This document shows positions 17,927 through 26,574 of a stretch of 64,000 bases of DNA, piece after piece; position 1 is the first letter of the stretch, and each line of letters opens with the position of its first letter. The notes under the pieces were generated by a model that searched no databases, was not told the DNA's origin, and saw only the letters and a list, made by a program, of their open reading frames with translations. A program made the translations under genes and the position numbers. Origin of the DNA: BOG-908 sp963751795 (GTDB taxonomy: Bacteria > Pseudomonadota > Alphaproteobacteria > Acetobacterales > Acetobacteraceae); NCBI GenBank assembly GCA_963751795.1, contig CAVVVI010000004.1:930001-994000 (forward strand), in the 5' to 3' direction.

Positions 17927-19069
17927 CTACTCCGCCGCGTCGACCATCTCGGCCGGCTTGCCGTGAGCCGATTTGCGCATCGCGTCCTCGACGTGGCGGC
18001 TGAACACGAACTCGGCCGGACGCTGCTTGTCGAGCGGGATTTCCTTGGCCATCGGGCCATCCACCTTCGGGCCGCGCAGCAGGACGCGGGCGATCTTCCA
18101 CGGCTTCTGGACGGCATCGACGACCGCCGTCGCCTCGTAGCCCGAGTGGACCATGCAATCGGCACATTTCTCGTAATTGCCGGTGCCGTACTTGTCCCAG
18201 TCCGTCGTCTCCATCAGCTCGGTAAAGCTTTTGGCGTAGCCTTCGCCAAGCAGGTAGCAGGGACGCTGCCAGCCGAACACGTTGCGGGTGGGGTTGCCCC
18301 ACGGCGTGCAGCGGTATTCCTGGTTGCCGGCAAGGAAGTCGATGAACAGCGGGCTCTGGCCGAACTGCCAGCCGCGACCCTTCCCTCGCTTGAGGATATC
18401 GCGGAACAGCTGCTTGGTCTTCTGCCGACCGAGGAAATGCGCCTGGTCGGGCGCTCGCTCATAGGCGTAGCCGGGCGAGGTCATGATGCCGTCGATGCCG
18501 AGCGCGGTCGCCTCGTCGAAGAACTTGGCGACCCGCTCCGGCTCGGCGCCGTCGAACAGGGTGCAGTTGATCGAGACGCGGAAGCCGCGCGCCTTGGCAG
18601 CCTTGATGGCCGAGATCGCGCGCTCGTAGGTGCCTTCCTGGCTGACGGCGCGATCATGCATGTCGCGGTCGCCATCCAGGTGGATGTCCCAGGCGAAATA
18701 CGGGTGCGGCTTATACTGGTCGAGCTTCTTCTCCAGCAGCAGCGCGTTGGTGCAGAGATAGATGAACTTCTTACGCGCCAGGATCTTCTCGACGATTTCC
18801 GGCATCTCACGGTGCAGCAGCGGCTCGCCGCCGGCGATGGAGACGACGGGCGCGCCGCATTCGTCCACCGCCTCGAGCGCTTCGGCGACCGACAGGCGCT
18901 GGTTGAGGATGGGCGCCGGGTAGTCGATCTTGCCGCAGCCGCCGCACGCCAGGTTACAGCGGAACAGCGGCTCGAGCATCAGAACCAGCGGATAGCGCTT
19001 GCGGCCTGCCAGATGCTGCTTGACGACGTAGGCACCGACACGGAGCACCTGCTTCAGAGGAACCGACAA
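17927..19069 (-). CDS. hpnH: Adenosyl-hopene transferase HpnH (radical SAM)
   Basis: HpnH adds the 5'-deoxyadenosyl group to diploptene, the first step to extended (C35) hopanoids. The radical-SAM cluster motif CNLACGGCGKIDYP gives CxxxCxxC. Other family blocks are PVVSIAGGEPLLHREMP and FAWDIHLDGD. The C-terminal region has cysteines in EYRCTPWGN and YEKCADCMVHSG. I chose a TTG start at 19069, because the product then begins SVPLKQVLRVGAYVV as in the family and is 380 aa. The frame is open 128 codons further upstream, but that extension is not HpnH-like. The gene is divergent from the tlyA-type gene. Confidence 0.92.
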   Translation of the reverse strand: MSVPLKQVLRVGAYVVKQHLAGRKRYPLVLMLEPLFRCNLACGGCGKIDYPAPILNQRLSVAEALEAVDECGAPVVSIAGGEPLLHREMPEIVEKILARKKFIYLCTNALLLEKKLDQYKPHPYFAWDIHLDGDRDMHDRAVSQEGTYERAISAIKAAKARGFRVSINCTLFDGAEPERVAKFFDEATALGIDGIMTSPGYAYERAPDQAHFLGRQKTKQLFRDILKRGKGRGWQFGQSPLFIDFLAGNQEYRCTPWGNPTRNVFGWQRPCYLLGEGYAKSFTELMETTDWDKYGTGNYEKCADCMVHSGYEATAVVDAVQKPWKIARVLLRGPKVDGPMAKEIPLDKQRPAEFVFSRHVEDAMRKSAHGKPAEMVDAAE

Positions 19070-19319
19070 TCCACGTTCTCCCGCCGAGCGCGCAGGCCGC
19101 CGAAGGGCAGCGACGCGACGGCCAATGATACCCCGGCCGAGACCGCGGGCGAACCCCGCACATTGTGCGGCGCTGCACATGGTGCCACCCCGGATCAGCG
19201 TTTGATATCGCATCGCGTTGCCGCGGGAACAACATCGGCGGCTGGAAGGGCGGTTTCGTGAGGGCGCTGCGGCAATCGGGACACAGGCCGGCACCCGGGC
19301 CGGCGCGGCGACTCGGGCA

Positions 19320-20072
19320 GTGAGCGGCGGCAAGCTGCCGCGGCAACGGGCAGACCTGCGCCTGACGGAGCTGGGCCTGGCGGAAAGCCGGGCCCGCGCC
19401 CAGGCGCTGATCCTGGCCGGCAAGGTGTTCTGCGGCGACGCCCGCGTGGCCAAGGCGGGCGACCTGCTGCCGCCCGGCGCGGCGCTGGAGGTGCGCGGCC
19501 AGGATCATCCCTGGGTCTCGCGCGGCGGGCTGAAGCTGGACCATGCGATGACGGCGTTCGGCCTGGATGCCGCGGGCCTGACCTGCCTAGACATCGGGGC
19601 CTCCACCGGCGGCTTCACCGACGTGCTGCTCTCACGCGGCGCGGCGCGGGTGCACGCGGTGGATGTGGGCCATGGCCAGCTCGCCTGGCGGCTGCGCAGC
19701 GACCCGCGGGTGGTGGTCCACGAAAAGACCAATGCCCGGCATCTCGGCGCGGACGCGCTGGGCGAGCAGGTGGACGCACTGGTGTGCGACGCGAGCTTCA
19801 TCGGCCTGCGCACGCTGCTGCCGGCGCCGCTGGCGCTGTGCCGCCCGGGTGCCTGGGCAGTGGCGCTGATCAAGCCGCAATTCGAAGCCGGCCCCGCGCA
19901 GGTGGGCGCGCGCGGCGTGGTGCGCGACCCGGCCGTGCACGCGGCGGTGTGCGAGGCCGTGCAAGGCTGGTGGGCCGCCCTGCCCGGCTGGCGGGTGACC
20001 GGCCTGGAAGCCAGCCCGATCACCGGCCCCGAAGGCAACCGGGAGTTCCTGATCGCCGCTCGGCGCGACTGA
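19320..20072 (+). CDS. tlyA: TlyA-family rRNA 2'-O-methyltransferase / hemolysin-like protein
   Basis: This is an S4 domain plus FtsJ-type SAM methyltransferase. TlyA proteins methylate rRNA cytidines (2'-O). The GTG start at 19320 gives 250 aa starting with the S4 domain: RADLRLTELGLAESRARAQ, then AGKVFCGDARVAKAGD. The methyltransferase motif I is CLDIGASTGGFTDVLL, with LIKPQFEAG and the family's ITGPEGNREFL near the end. An earlier ATG at 19218 would add 34 low-complexity residues and is less likely. In related genomes this gene often neighbours isoprenoid or hopanoid genes, consistent with hpnH next door. Confidence 0.9.
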   Translation: MSGGKLPRQRADLRLTELGLAESRARAQALILAGKVFCGDARVAKAGDLLPPGAALEVRGQDHPWVSRGGLKLDHAMTAFGLDAAGLTCLDIGASTGGFTDVLLSRGAARVHAVDVGHGQLAWRLRSDPRVVVHEKTNARHLGADALGEQVDALVCDASFIGLRTLLPAPLALCRPGAWAVALIKPQFEAGPAQVGARGVVRDPAVHAAVCEAVQGWWAALPGWRVTGLEASPITGPEGNREFLIAARRD

Positions 20073-20154
20073 CGGACAGGGTTCGTTAATCGGCGTGTGA
20101 GACGCTGGCGAGGTGGCGAGTCCGGACGGTCGGGCGTGCCGATGGGGCGTCGCG

Positions 20155-21195
20155 ATGAAGCCGGCTGAAGCAGTCCCTGCCCTGGGCAGGCAGGCCGACA
20201 GGCCAGGTGGCATACAGGTTTCCAGCCAGGCCGCCATTGCCAGCATGCGCGAGCACGGCATCGCGTTCACCGCCGACAATTACGCCGTCTGGCATTGCTA
20301 CCTGACGGGCAGCAACCCGACGCTGAAGCGCGCGATCGACATCGTGCTCTCGAATGGCTTGGCCATCGAGGAACGGGCGCTGCGCGTGCTGTATGCGCGG
20401 CATTTCTGCCAGGCGCGCGCCATGGCGCTGCAGGATCTGGCGCGGCGATCACTCGCCACCCTGGCCGAATTGCGCCAATCGCCGGGCATTGCCCTGGCGG
20501 GCACGGCGCTGGAACAGCTCAGCGGCGATATGCAGGACATGATCAAGCAGGGCGAGCAGATGACCCGGCTGCTGACCCAGTCCGAGGAGCGGATAGCGCA
20601 GCTCGAACGCTGCCTGGACGATGCGCGGCAGGAGGCCTCCACCGACGGGCTGACCGGGGTTGCCAACCGCCGCGCCTTCGATGTCGCCCTGCGTGCCATG
20701 GCCGGCGACGCCATGAACGACGGCGCCGACCTCGCTTTCCTGCTGGTGGACATCGACCACTTCAAGCAGGTGAACGATCGCTGGGGCCACCTGATCGGGG
20801 ACGACGTGCTGCGCATGATCGCCGCCACCCTGACCCGCACGGTCCGCGGCGGCGACGTAGTGGCGCGTTATGGCGGCGAGGAGTTCGCCGTCATCCTGCC
20901 TGGCGCCGGCGAGCGCGGTGCCGTGGCGGCGGCCGAGAATCTGCGCCTGGCGGTGGAAGCCCAGTTGGTGCCGATCGGTGCGCCGGGTGCCATCCACGTC
21001 ACGATCTCGGTGGGTGCTTCCTGCTACGAGCACGGCGAGAACCTGGCGGCCTGGCTGGCCCGGGCCGATACCGCGCTGTATGCGGCCAAGAATGCCGGGC
21101 GCAACCGCGTGCAGTTCGGTGGCGTGCCCGGCGCGGGCGGTGTCGAAGCCTGCGGCAACGTGGTGCCGCTGCGCTGCCTGGGCGACGCGGCCTGA
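20155..21195 (+). CDS. GGDEF diguanylate cyclase
   Basis: The 346-aa cytoplasmic protein makes c-di-GMP. Residues about 1-150 form a helical N-terminal region of no recognised family. The GGDEF domain follows, with DGLTGVANRRAFD, LLVDIDHFKQVNDRWGH and an intact RYGGEEF active site. An RGGD lies exactly five residues before GGEEF, so the product-inhibition I-site is retained. No TM segment or known sensor domain is seen. The start ATG at 20155 has GGGG 7 nt upstream. c-di-GMP would be a plausible link to the flagella and glucan synthase upstream, but this is inference. Confidence 0.92.
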   Translation: MKPAEAVPALGRQADRPGGIQVSSQAAIASMREHGIAFTADNYAVWHCYLTGSNPTLKRAIDIVLSNGLAIEERALRVLYARHFCQARAMALQDLARRSLATLAELRQSPGIALAGTALEQLSGDMQDMIKQGEQMTRLLTQSEERIAQLERCLDDARQEASTDGLTGVANRRAFDVALRAMAGDAMNDGADLAFLLVDIDHFKQVNDRWGHLIGDDVLRMIAATLTRTVRGGDVVARYGGEEFAVILPGAGERGAVAAAENLRLAVEAQLVPIGAPGAIHVTISVGASCYEHGENLAAWLARADTALYAAKNAGRNRVQFGGVPGAGGVEACGNVVPLRCLGDAA

Positions 21196-21244
21196 ACCGG
21201 GCCGGCCGGCCCAGACCGGCGGCGCGATGGGCGGCGGCTCTCGC

Positions 21245-22999
21245 CTAGCCGTCCTGCAACGCCATGGCGGCGTGGATCAGCGCCAGATGGCTGAGCGCTT
21301 GCGGCGCGTTGCCCAGCATGGCGTGCGTGCCGGCGTCCATCTGCTCGTTCAGCAGGCCCAGATTGCGGCGCGTCACATCCAGCAGCGTGCCGAGCAGGCG
21401 CCGCGCCTCCTCCTGCTCGCCCAGCAGCGCGTAGGCCTCGACCATCCAGAAAGCGCAGGCGAGGAACGTGCCCTCCTCCTGCTCGGCACCCGAGTAGCGA
21501 TAGACGAGCGGGCCGTGCGCCAGTTCGCGCCGTATCGCCTCGCGCGTGAGTGCCAGACGGTCGCGCCGCTCAAAGCCGAAGCGCGTGGCCAGCAGGATGC
21601 CAGCGTCCAGCCGATCCGTGCCGGGGTGCATGACATAGGCCTGCCTGGCCTCGGACCAGCATTCGGCATCGATCCAGTCGCGGATGGCGTCGCGCGTGCG
21701 GCGCCAGCGGTCGGCGTGGCTGGCATCGATTTGGCCCGCTTCGGCCAGGCCCACCGCGCGCTCCATGGCCGTCCAGCAGCCGAGTTTGGACATGGTGAAT
21801 TGTTGCGGCGTGCGCAGCTCCCAGATGCCGGAATCGGCGCTGCGCCACAAATCGGCACATTGGTCGGCGAGCTGGGTGAGCAGGCGGCGGGTAACCAGAT
21901 CGAGCACATGGCCGCATTGGACGAACAGGCTCGCCGTCTCCATCACGTCGCCGAACACGCCGAGCTGCAACTGGTCGCGCGCATCGTTGCCGTCGAGCAC
22001 CGGCGTGCTGCCGCGATAGCCCGGCAGATCCAGCGCGGCCTCGCGTGGCGCCAGCGCGCCATCAAGCCGGTACATGACGCGGATCGTGCTGTCGTGCCGG
22101 CGGATGGTGGCGATCAGCCAGGCAAAGGCGGCGCGCGCTTCCTCGATGGCGCCCACGCGCAGAAAGGCCTTGATGCTGTAGGCGACGTCGCGCACCCAGG
22201 CGTAGCGGTAGTCGTAATTCTTGGCGCCGCCGATCCGCTCGGGCAGCGCGCTGGTGGCCGCCGCGGCAATGGCACCGGTGGGTGCGTGCAGCAGCAGTTT
22301 GAGCGCCAGCGCGCTGCGGCGAACATCGTCGCGGAAGGCGCCGACATAGGTGAGATTGCCGCACCATTCGCGCCACGACTGGTCGGAGCGGTCGATGCGC
22401 GCGTCGATGGTGGCCAGTTCGGGCAGCACCAGCGGCTCGTCGGCGGTAGCGAGCACGGCGATGATGCTGCGCGAACCGGGCGCGGTGTCGAGAACCGCGC
22501 GCACGCCGTCGTCGTCCTGATGCGTGCGGCGCACGCTGTCGTCGCAGCGGAATGCTGCCAGCACGCCGTCCACATGCAGCACGTCGCCATGCGGGCTGGC
22601 TTCCCGCCAGGGTGTCGCCTGCCACAGCCGGCGGCTGGGCCGCACCGCGATATCGAAGCGGACGCTGCCGGTGAGGCCTTCGACGCGGTGCGCCAGCTCG
22701 GTCCAGGGCAGGCGGCCGGAGATGCCGCCGTTCAGCGAGGCGGTGAGCCGCGCCGTGCCGCCTGGCGTGGTGAACACCTGCTCGAGCACGTTGCTGTCCG
22801 GCCGGTAGGCGCGCGCCACGGTGAACGGGCCGGCCGGCGTGATGCTGCAGCGGCCACCTTCGGGGCCGGCGATCAGCCGGTCGAACAGCGGCTTGCTGTC
22901 CAGCCCCGGCACGCACAGCCAGTCGATCGAGCCGTCCGCACCCGCCATCGCCACGCTGCGGCCGTCGCCGAGCGCCGCGTATTGGTCCAAGGGCAGCAC
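21245..22999 (-). CDS. Glycoside hydrolase family 15 protein (glucoamylase/trehalase-like)
   Basis: The 584-aa (alpha/alpha)6-barrel enzyme cleaves terminal alpha-glucosidic bonds. It has the N-terminal trehalase-like domain (DQYAALGDGRSVAMAGADGS, then IDWLCVPGLDSKPLF) and the barrel with KNYDYRYAWVRD. The catalytic region is EQEEGTFLACAFWMVEAYAL. A GTG at 22999 is the best start, because the trehalase-like N-terminus begins just after it. The preceding SDR gene reads into this frame only because of its frameshift. Pairing with an SDR of this kind is seen in stress or trehalose loci; otsB is present at 60 kb. Confidence 0.85.
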   Translation of the reverse strand: MLPLDQYAALGDGRSVAMAGADGSIDWLCVPGLDSKPLFDRLIAGPEGGRCSITPAGPFTVARAYRPDSNVLEQVFTTPGGTARLTASLNGGISGRLPWTELAHRVEGLTGSVRFDIAVRPSRRLWQATPWREASPHGDVLHVDGVLAAFRCDDSVRRTHQDDDGVRAVLDTAPGSRSIIAVLATADEPLVLPELATIDARIDRSDQSWREWCGNLTYVGAFRDDVRRSALALKLLLHAPTGAIAAAATSALPERIGGAKNYDYRYAWVRDVAYSIKAFLRVGAIEEARAAFAWLIATIRRHDSTIRVMYRLDGALAPREAALDLPGYRGSTPVLDGNDARDQLQLGVFGDVMETASLFVQCGHVLDLVTRRLLTQLADQCADLWRSADSGIWELRTPQQFTMSKLGCWTAMERAVGLAEAGQIDASHADRWRRTRDAIRDWIDAECWSEARQAYVMHPGTDRLDAGILLATRFGFERRDRLALTREAIRRELAHGPLVYRYSGAEQEEGTFLACAFWMVEAYALLGEQEEARRLLGTLLDVTRRNLGLLNEQMDAGTHAMLGNAPQALSHLALIHAAMALQDG

Positions 23000-23055
23000 A
23001 TCGTCCCGCCGGACAGCGTGCTGCGGTCCGGCGGTGGCGCGGGCGGGGGGCAGCG

Positions 23056-23962
23056 TCAAGGCAGGTGGTTGCCGCCGGTGACGCCGTAGATCTCGCCGGT
23101 GACGAAGCTCGAATTCCTGGCTGGCGAGCAGCACGTAGATCGGCGCCAGCTCGGCCGGCTGGCCGGGACGCTTCAGCGGCACTTCGCTGCCGAAATCAGG
23201 GATCTTCTTGGCCGGCTGGCCGCCGGAGGGCTGCAGCGGCGTCCATACCGGACCGGGGGCCACGGCATTGACGCGAATTCCCTTGTCGGCCACCTGCTTG
23301 GCCAGGCCGTGCGTGAAAGCCACGATGGCTGCCTTGGTGCCCGCGTAATCCAGCAGCATCGGCGAGGGCTGGTAGGCCTGGATCGACGTGGTGTTGATGA
23401 TCGTGCCGCCCTTGGGCAGTAGCGGGATCGCCGCCTTGCACAGCCACATCATCGCGAACACGTTGATGCGGTAGGTCGCCTCGATGTTCGCCGTCGTCAG
23501 GTCCGCGATGGCTTCCACGGCGGTCTGCTTGCCGGCGACGTTGACCAGGATGTCCAGCCCGCCCATCGCGGCGGCACCCTCGGTCACCAGCTTGGTGCAG
23601 AACGCCTCGTCGCCGATGTCGCCGGGCATGGCGATGGCCTTCTGGCCGGTCGCCTCGATAAGGGCGATCACCTCGTCGGCATCCTTCTGTTCGCTGGCCA
23701 GGTAGCTGAGCACCACGTCGGCACCCTCGCGCGCAAACGCGATGGCGGTGGCCCGGCCGATCCCGCTATCCGCGCCGGTGATGATGGCGCGGCGGCCTGC
23801 CAGTCGGCCGAAGCCGCGGTAGCTCGTCTCGCCATGGTCCGGCTTGGGGTGCATGTCCTGCGCCAGGCCGGGGGCGGATTGCGGCTGCTGGCTGAAGCTC
23901 GGCTGCGGATATTGGGTGAGCGGGTCGCGCATGGTGAACTGGTCCTGCACGGCGTCTGTCAT
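23056..23962 (-). pseudogene. SDR family oxidoreductase (YhxC/YghA-like), one-base frameshift near the C-terminus
   Basis: This NAD(P)-dependent short-chain dehydrogenase is about 301 aa when corrected. It has the N-terminal extension typical of the YghA/YhxC group (Pro/Gln-rich, then MHPKPDHGETSYRG). The Rossmann motif is ITGADSGIGRATAIAFAREG. Ser and YxxxK are in INTTSIQAYQP and LLDYAGTKAAIVAF, and VAPGPVWTPLQPSG is present. Near 23111-23116 an extra T creates GAATTC and breaks the frame. Removing it gives ESSFVTGEIYGVTGGNHLP and a stop at 23056-23058, the normal SDR end. As written, translation runs on into the GH15 gene. Confidence 0.85.
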
Positions 23963-24078
23963 CGGCTCGCATCCTGCTGAAATGGCGCGCGTGCAACGTG
24001 GGTGCGCGGCGCAAGTTTGGCGCGCAACCGCAGGGCGGTTGATGTGATTACAGAAGCCGGACAGCAAAGTGCGGGGCG

Positions 24079-24589
24079 ATGGCGGCAGAGTCGGGAACAG
24101 CAGGATCGGGGCCGGCTGAACAGGGCGTCTCCTTCCGCATCGACGAGCATCCGGAAGTGCCGGTGCTGGGCCTGCTGTTCGGCGGCGCGGCGATGGTGCC
24201 GTTCCCGGTGCTGGCTGCCGCGCTGTGGCTGGCGCCCGCGCCGTGGCCGGCCGTGGCGCTGCACTGGCTGGTATTGTGGGGCGCGGCCATCCTGGCATTT
24301 CTGGCCGGCGTTCGCCGCGGGCTGAGCTTCCGCACGCCAGGCGGCGCACGACCCGCGCAGATGACCACGATGCTGTGGCTTTATCTGCTGGCGTTCGGGG
24401 CGCTGGTGACCCCGGCCTGGGTGTCGCTCGTGACTGCTGCTGCTCGGCTATGCGAGCCTGGCGGTGTTCGACCCCGCCGCGGCACGGCGCCAGGAGGCGC
24501 CGCTGTTCTTTGCCCGGCTGCGGCCCGTGCAGATGCTGGTGCCGCTGGCCAGCCTGGCGGCTGCACTGCCCTGGGCCTGGCGCCACTGA
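24079..24589 (+). pseudogene. DUF3429 inner-membrane protein (copy 2), one-base frameshift
   Basis: This paralogue of the gene at 15797 has the signature LWGAAILAFLAGVRRGLSF and about five hydrophobic segments. At 24430-24436 one extra base (GTGACTGCTG) shifts the frame. Without it the product continues LLLLGYASLAVFDP and ends ASLAAALPWAWRH with a stop at 24587-24589 (about 169 aa). As written, the frame runs on to 24648 as a non-membrane sequence. It is divergent from the SDR gene, with 116 bp of shared upstream region. Confidence 0.75.
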
Positions 24590-24661
24590 GCCGCCGGAAC
24601 CCGGCTTGCGGGGCGGCGTATGGGCGCCGACCGCATCCTCACGTTTGAAGGGCTACCCGCC

Positions 24662-24943
24662 ATGCCGATCTACCGCCTGTCTCCCGTGCTCTCCGAACTG
24701 GGCGACCCGGCCTGGCACCAGAGCCCGGTGCGCGATGAGTGCTGGGTGAACGCGGCCGACGAGGACGAGGCGCGTGGCATGGCGAGCGCGCGGTTCCAGG
24801 ATGCGCGCGCTACCGTGCCGGGTCACGCTTCGGCGCCCAGCCCCTGGCGCGATGCGCGGCTTGTGGCCGCGGTGGCGGGCGCCGAACCGCCGGCGGGCAT
24901 GACGATCCCCTACGGCACGGTAGTGGCCGGGCCGCAGGAATAG
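24662..24943 (+). CDS. Small hypothetical protein
   Basis: The 93-aa soluble, acidic product starts MPIYRLSPVLSELGDPAWHQ; no family is recognised. The ATG at 24662 has GAAGGG upstream. The residues resemble small proteins annotated only as hypothetical in related bacteria: a conserved WHQSPV block, an acidic DEDEARGMASARF helix and a Gly/Pro-rich end. It lies between the DUF3429 gene and the DUF421 pair on the same strand. Confidence 0.6.
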   Translation: MPIYRLSPVLSELGDPAWHQSPVRDECWVNAADEDEARGMASARFQDARATVPGHASAPSPWRDARLVAAVAGAEPPAGMTIPYGTVVAGPQE

Positions 24944-24978
24944 GCGGGCCGGCCTCGGCCTGACCGGGGCGCGCCGCC

Positions 24979-25494
24979 GTGCTGCAAGGTGCCGATCGCG
25001 TCAATGACGAGCTCGAGGTGGGGTTCGATGCCCGTTTCGAGCGGCGATGGATGTGGGCCGAACGGGGCGGCCGGCTGTTCATGCTGGCCTTCGTGGCCGC
25101 TGGCCTGAGCGGGCTGCTGGGCCGCGGGCCGTTCAGCCACCGCACCAGCACGGTGCCGGGCGCCGCGCTGGCGGTCGATTACGAACCGATCATGCGAGCG
25201 CAGACGCAGACGCAGATCACGCTTCACATCCGCAACGAGACGGCGTTGCCGACCGTGCAGGTGTTCGTCTCGACGCAGCTCGTCGAGCCGATGGGGCTGA
25301 GCCGCATCCTGCCGCAACCGCTGGCCGAACAGGCCGCTGGCATGGGCATGAACCTGACCTTCGCCATGCCGCCCGGCACGCAGGACGGCCATGTGCGGCT
25401 GATCGTGCAGCCGGCCGGCGTGGGCTGGGTGGATGAGACGGCGCAACTGGCTGGCCACCCGGCCGTGCACTGGACGCAGCTGGCGCTGCCATGA
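24979..25494 (+). CDS. Hypothetical membrane-anchored protein next to DUF421
   Basis: The 171-aa product begins at a GTG. One TM helix (RLFMLAFVAAGLSGLLG, about residues 31-48) is followed by an extracytoplasmic, beta-rich region with LHIRNETALPTVQVFVS. I do not recognise the family by name. The stop overlaps the DUF421 start by 4 bp (ATGA), so the two are translationally coupled. This implies a two-component membrane unit, possibly with the C-terminal domain resting against the DUF421 cytoplasmic or periplasmic face. Confidence 0.65.
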   Translation: MLQGADRVNDELEVGFDARFERRWMWAERGGRLFMLAFVAAGLSGLLGRGPFSHRTSTVPGAALAVDYEPIMRAQTQTQITLHIRNETALPTVQVFVSTQLVEPMGLSRILPQPLAEQAAGMGMNLTFAMPPGTQDGHVRLIVQPAGVGWVDETAQLAGHPAVHWTQLALP

Positions 25495-25937
25495 GCGTGA
25501 TCCTGCGAGCGGCGGCCGGATACCTGATCCTGCTGTTCGCGGTGCGGCTGATCGGCCGGCGCACGGCCAGCATGATGGCGCCGTTCGACCTGGTTCTGCT
25601 GTTCATGTTCGGCGGCACCGTGCTGGGGGCGGTGCTCGGCGAGGACCGCTCGCTGACGGGCGCGGTGAGCGCCATCTTCTCAATCGGGCTGATGCACGTG
25701 CTGGTATCGACCCTGAAGCGCTGGTCGGCGACGGTGGGGCGGCTGGTGGATGGCACGCCGGTGGTGGTGTACGAGCGCGGGCACTGGCACGCCGACCGGA
25801 TGCGCGCGCTGCGGCTGCTGGAACAGGATGTGATGACCGCGGTGCGCCAGCGCGGGCTGATGCGGCTGGAGCAGGTGCGCTACGCCGTGGTCGAGCGCGA
25901 CGGCAAGGTGTCGGTGATCGCCGAAGAAGAAAGCTAG
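25491..25937 (+). CDS. DUF421 family membrane protein
   Basis: The 148-aa product has three TM helices (about residues 5-75), including FAVRLIGRRTASMMAPFDLV, where the RxxGRR and F-D residues are family hallmarks. A small cytoplasmic alpha/beta domain follows, with GTPVVVYERGHWHADRMR and VRQRGLMRLEQVRYAVVE. DUF421 proteins (YetF/YrbG/YdfS-like) are linked to spore or stress membranes in Bacillus, but their activity is unknown. It is coupled to the preceding gene and converges on tmk with a 4-bp overlap. Confidence 0.85.
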   Translation: MSVILRAAAGYLILLFAVRLIGRRTASMMAPFDLVLLFMFGGTVLGAVLGEDRSLTGAVSAIFSIGLMHVLVSTLKRWSATVGRLVDGTPVVVYERGHWHADRMRALRLLEQDVMTAVRQRGLMRLEQVRYAVVERDGKVSVIAEEES

Positions 25938-26539
25938 CCGAGGAGGCGGCGCAGCGCGGCCAGCACGTCCGCTGTAACGCTGTGCTGATCCTGCGACGCG
26001 TCGATCACCGCACCGGGCTGTGTCTCCGCCTGCTGCAGGAAGGCGGCGCGGACGCGGCGATGGAAGGCCAGGTCGAGCCGCTCGAAGCGCGTCTCGTCCA
26101 CACGCGCATCGGCCAGGCGGCGCTGGCTGCGGCGCAGGCCTTCCTCCGGCGCGATGTCGAGCAGCACGGTGAAGTCCGGCAGCAGGCCCACCAGGCTGGC
26201 GTGCAGCTGCAGGATAGTGGCCTGGGGGAGGCCGTGGCCGGCGCCCTGATAGGCGAGCGTGGAACCTAGATAGCGGTCGCACAGCACGAGCCGCCCGGCC
26301 TGCAAGGCGGGGCGGATGACGCGTGCGGCGTGCTGTACGCGGGCGGCCATCATCAGCAGCAGCTCGGCCTGCGGCTCCCATGCCGGCGCGTCGGCGGCCA
26401 GTAGCAGGGCACGCAATGCCAGGCCCTCCGGCGTGCCGCCCGGCTCGCGGGTGACCAGCGCGTGCGGGTAGGCCGCCGCGGCGGCGGCCAGTGCGCTGGT
26501 CTTGCCCGCGCCCTCGCCGCCTTCAAAGACTACGAACAT
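25934..26539 (-). CDS. tmk: Thymidylate kinase
   Basis: Tmk phosphorylates dTMP to dTDP. The product is 201 aa. The P-loop FEGGEGAGKTSAL, the DR(Y/H) motif VLCDRYLGSTLAYQG and the LID region are all present. The DVxL motif appears as TVLLDIAPEEGL with the Arg-rich lid RRSQRRL. It is downstream of the D-Ala carboxypeptidase gene on the same strand (35 bp), an arrangement (dacC-tmk-holB) common in alphaproteobacteria; holB is not seen here. Confidence 0.95.
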   Translation of the reverse strand: MFVVFEGGEGAGKTSALAAAAAAYPHALVTREPGGTPEGLALRALLLAADAPAWEPQAELLLMMAARVQHAARVIRPALQAGRLVLCDRYLGSTLAYQGAGHGLPQATILQLHASLVGLLPDFTVLLDIAPEEGLRRSQRRLADARVDETRFERLDLAFHRRVRAAFLQQAETQPGAVIDASQDQHSVTADVLAALRRLLG

Positions 26540-26574
26540 CGCAGCCCCGGGCGCGCCATCGGCCCGGGCCGCGC

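Noticed and set aside
21245..24586. A single 1113-residue SDR-GH15 fusion protein
   Set aside because: The SDR C-terminus is intact in the neighbouring frame with its own stop, and the GH15 has its own N-terminal domain; the fusion is a product of the extra T.
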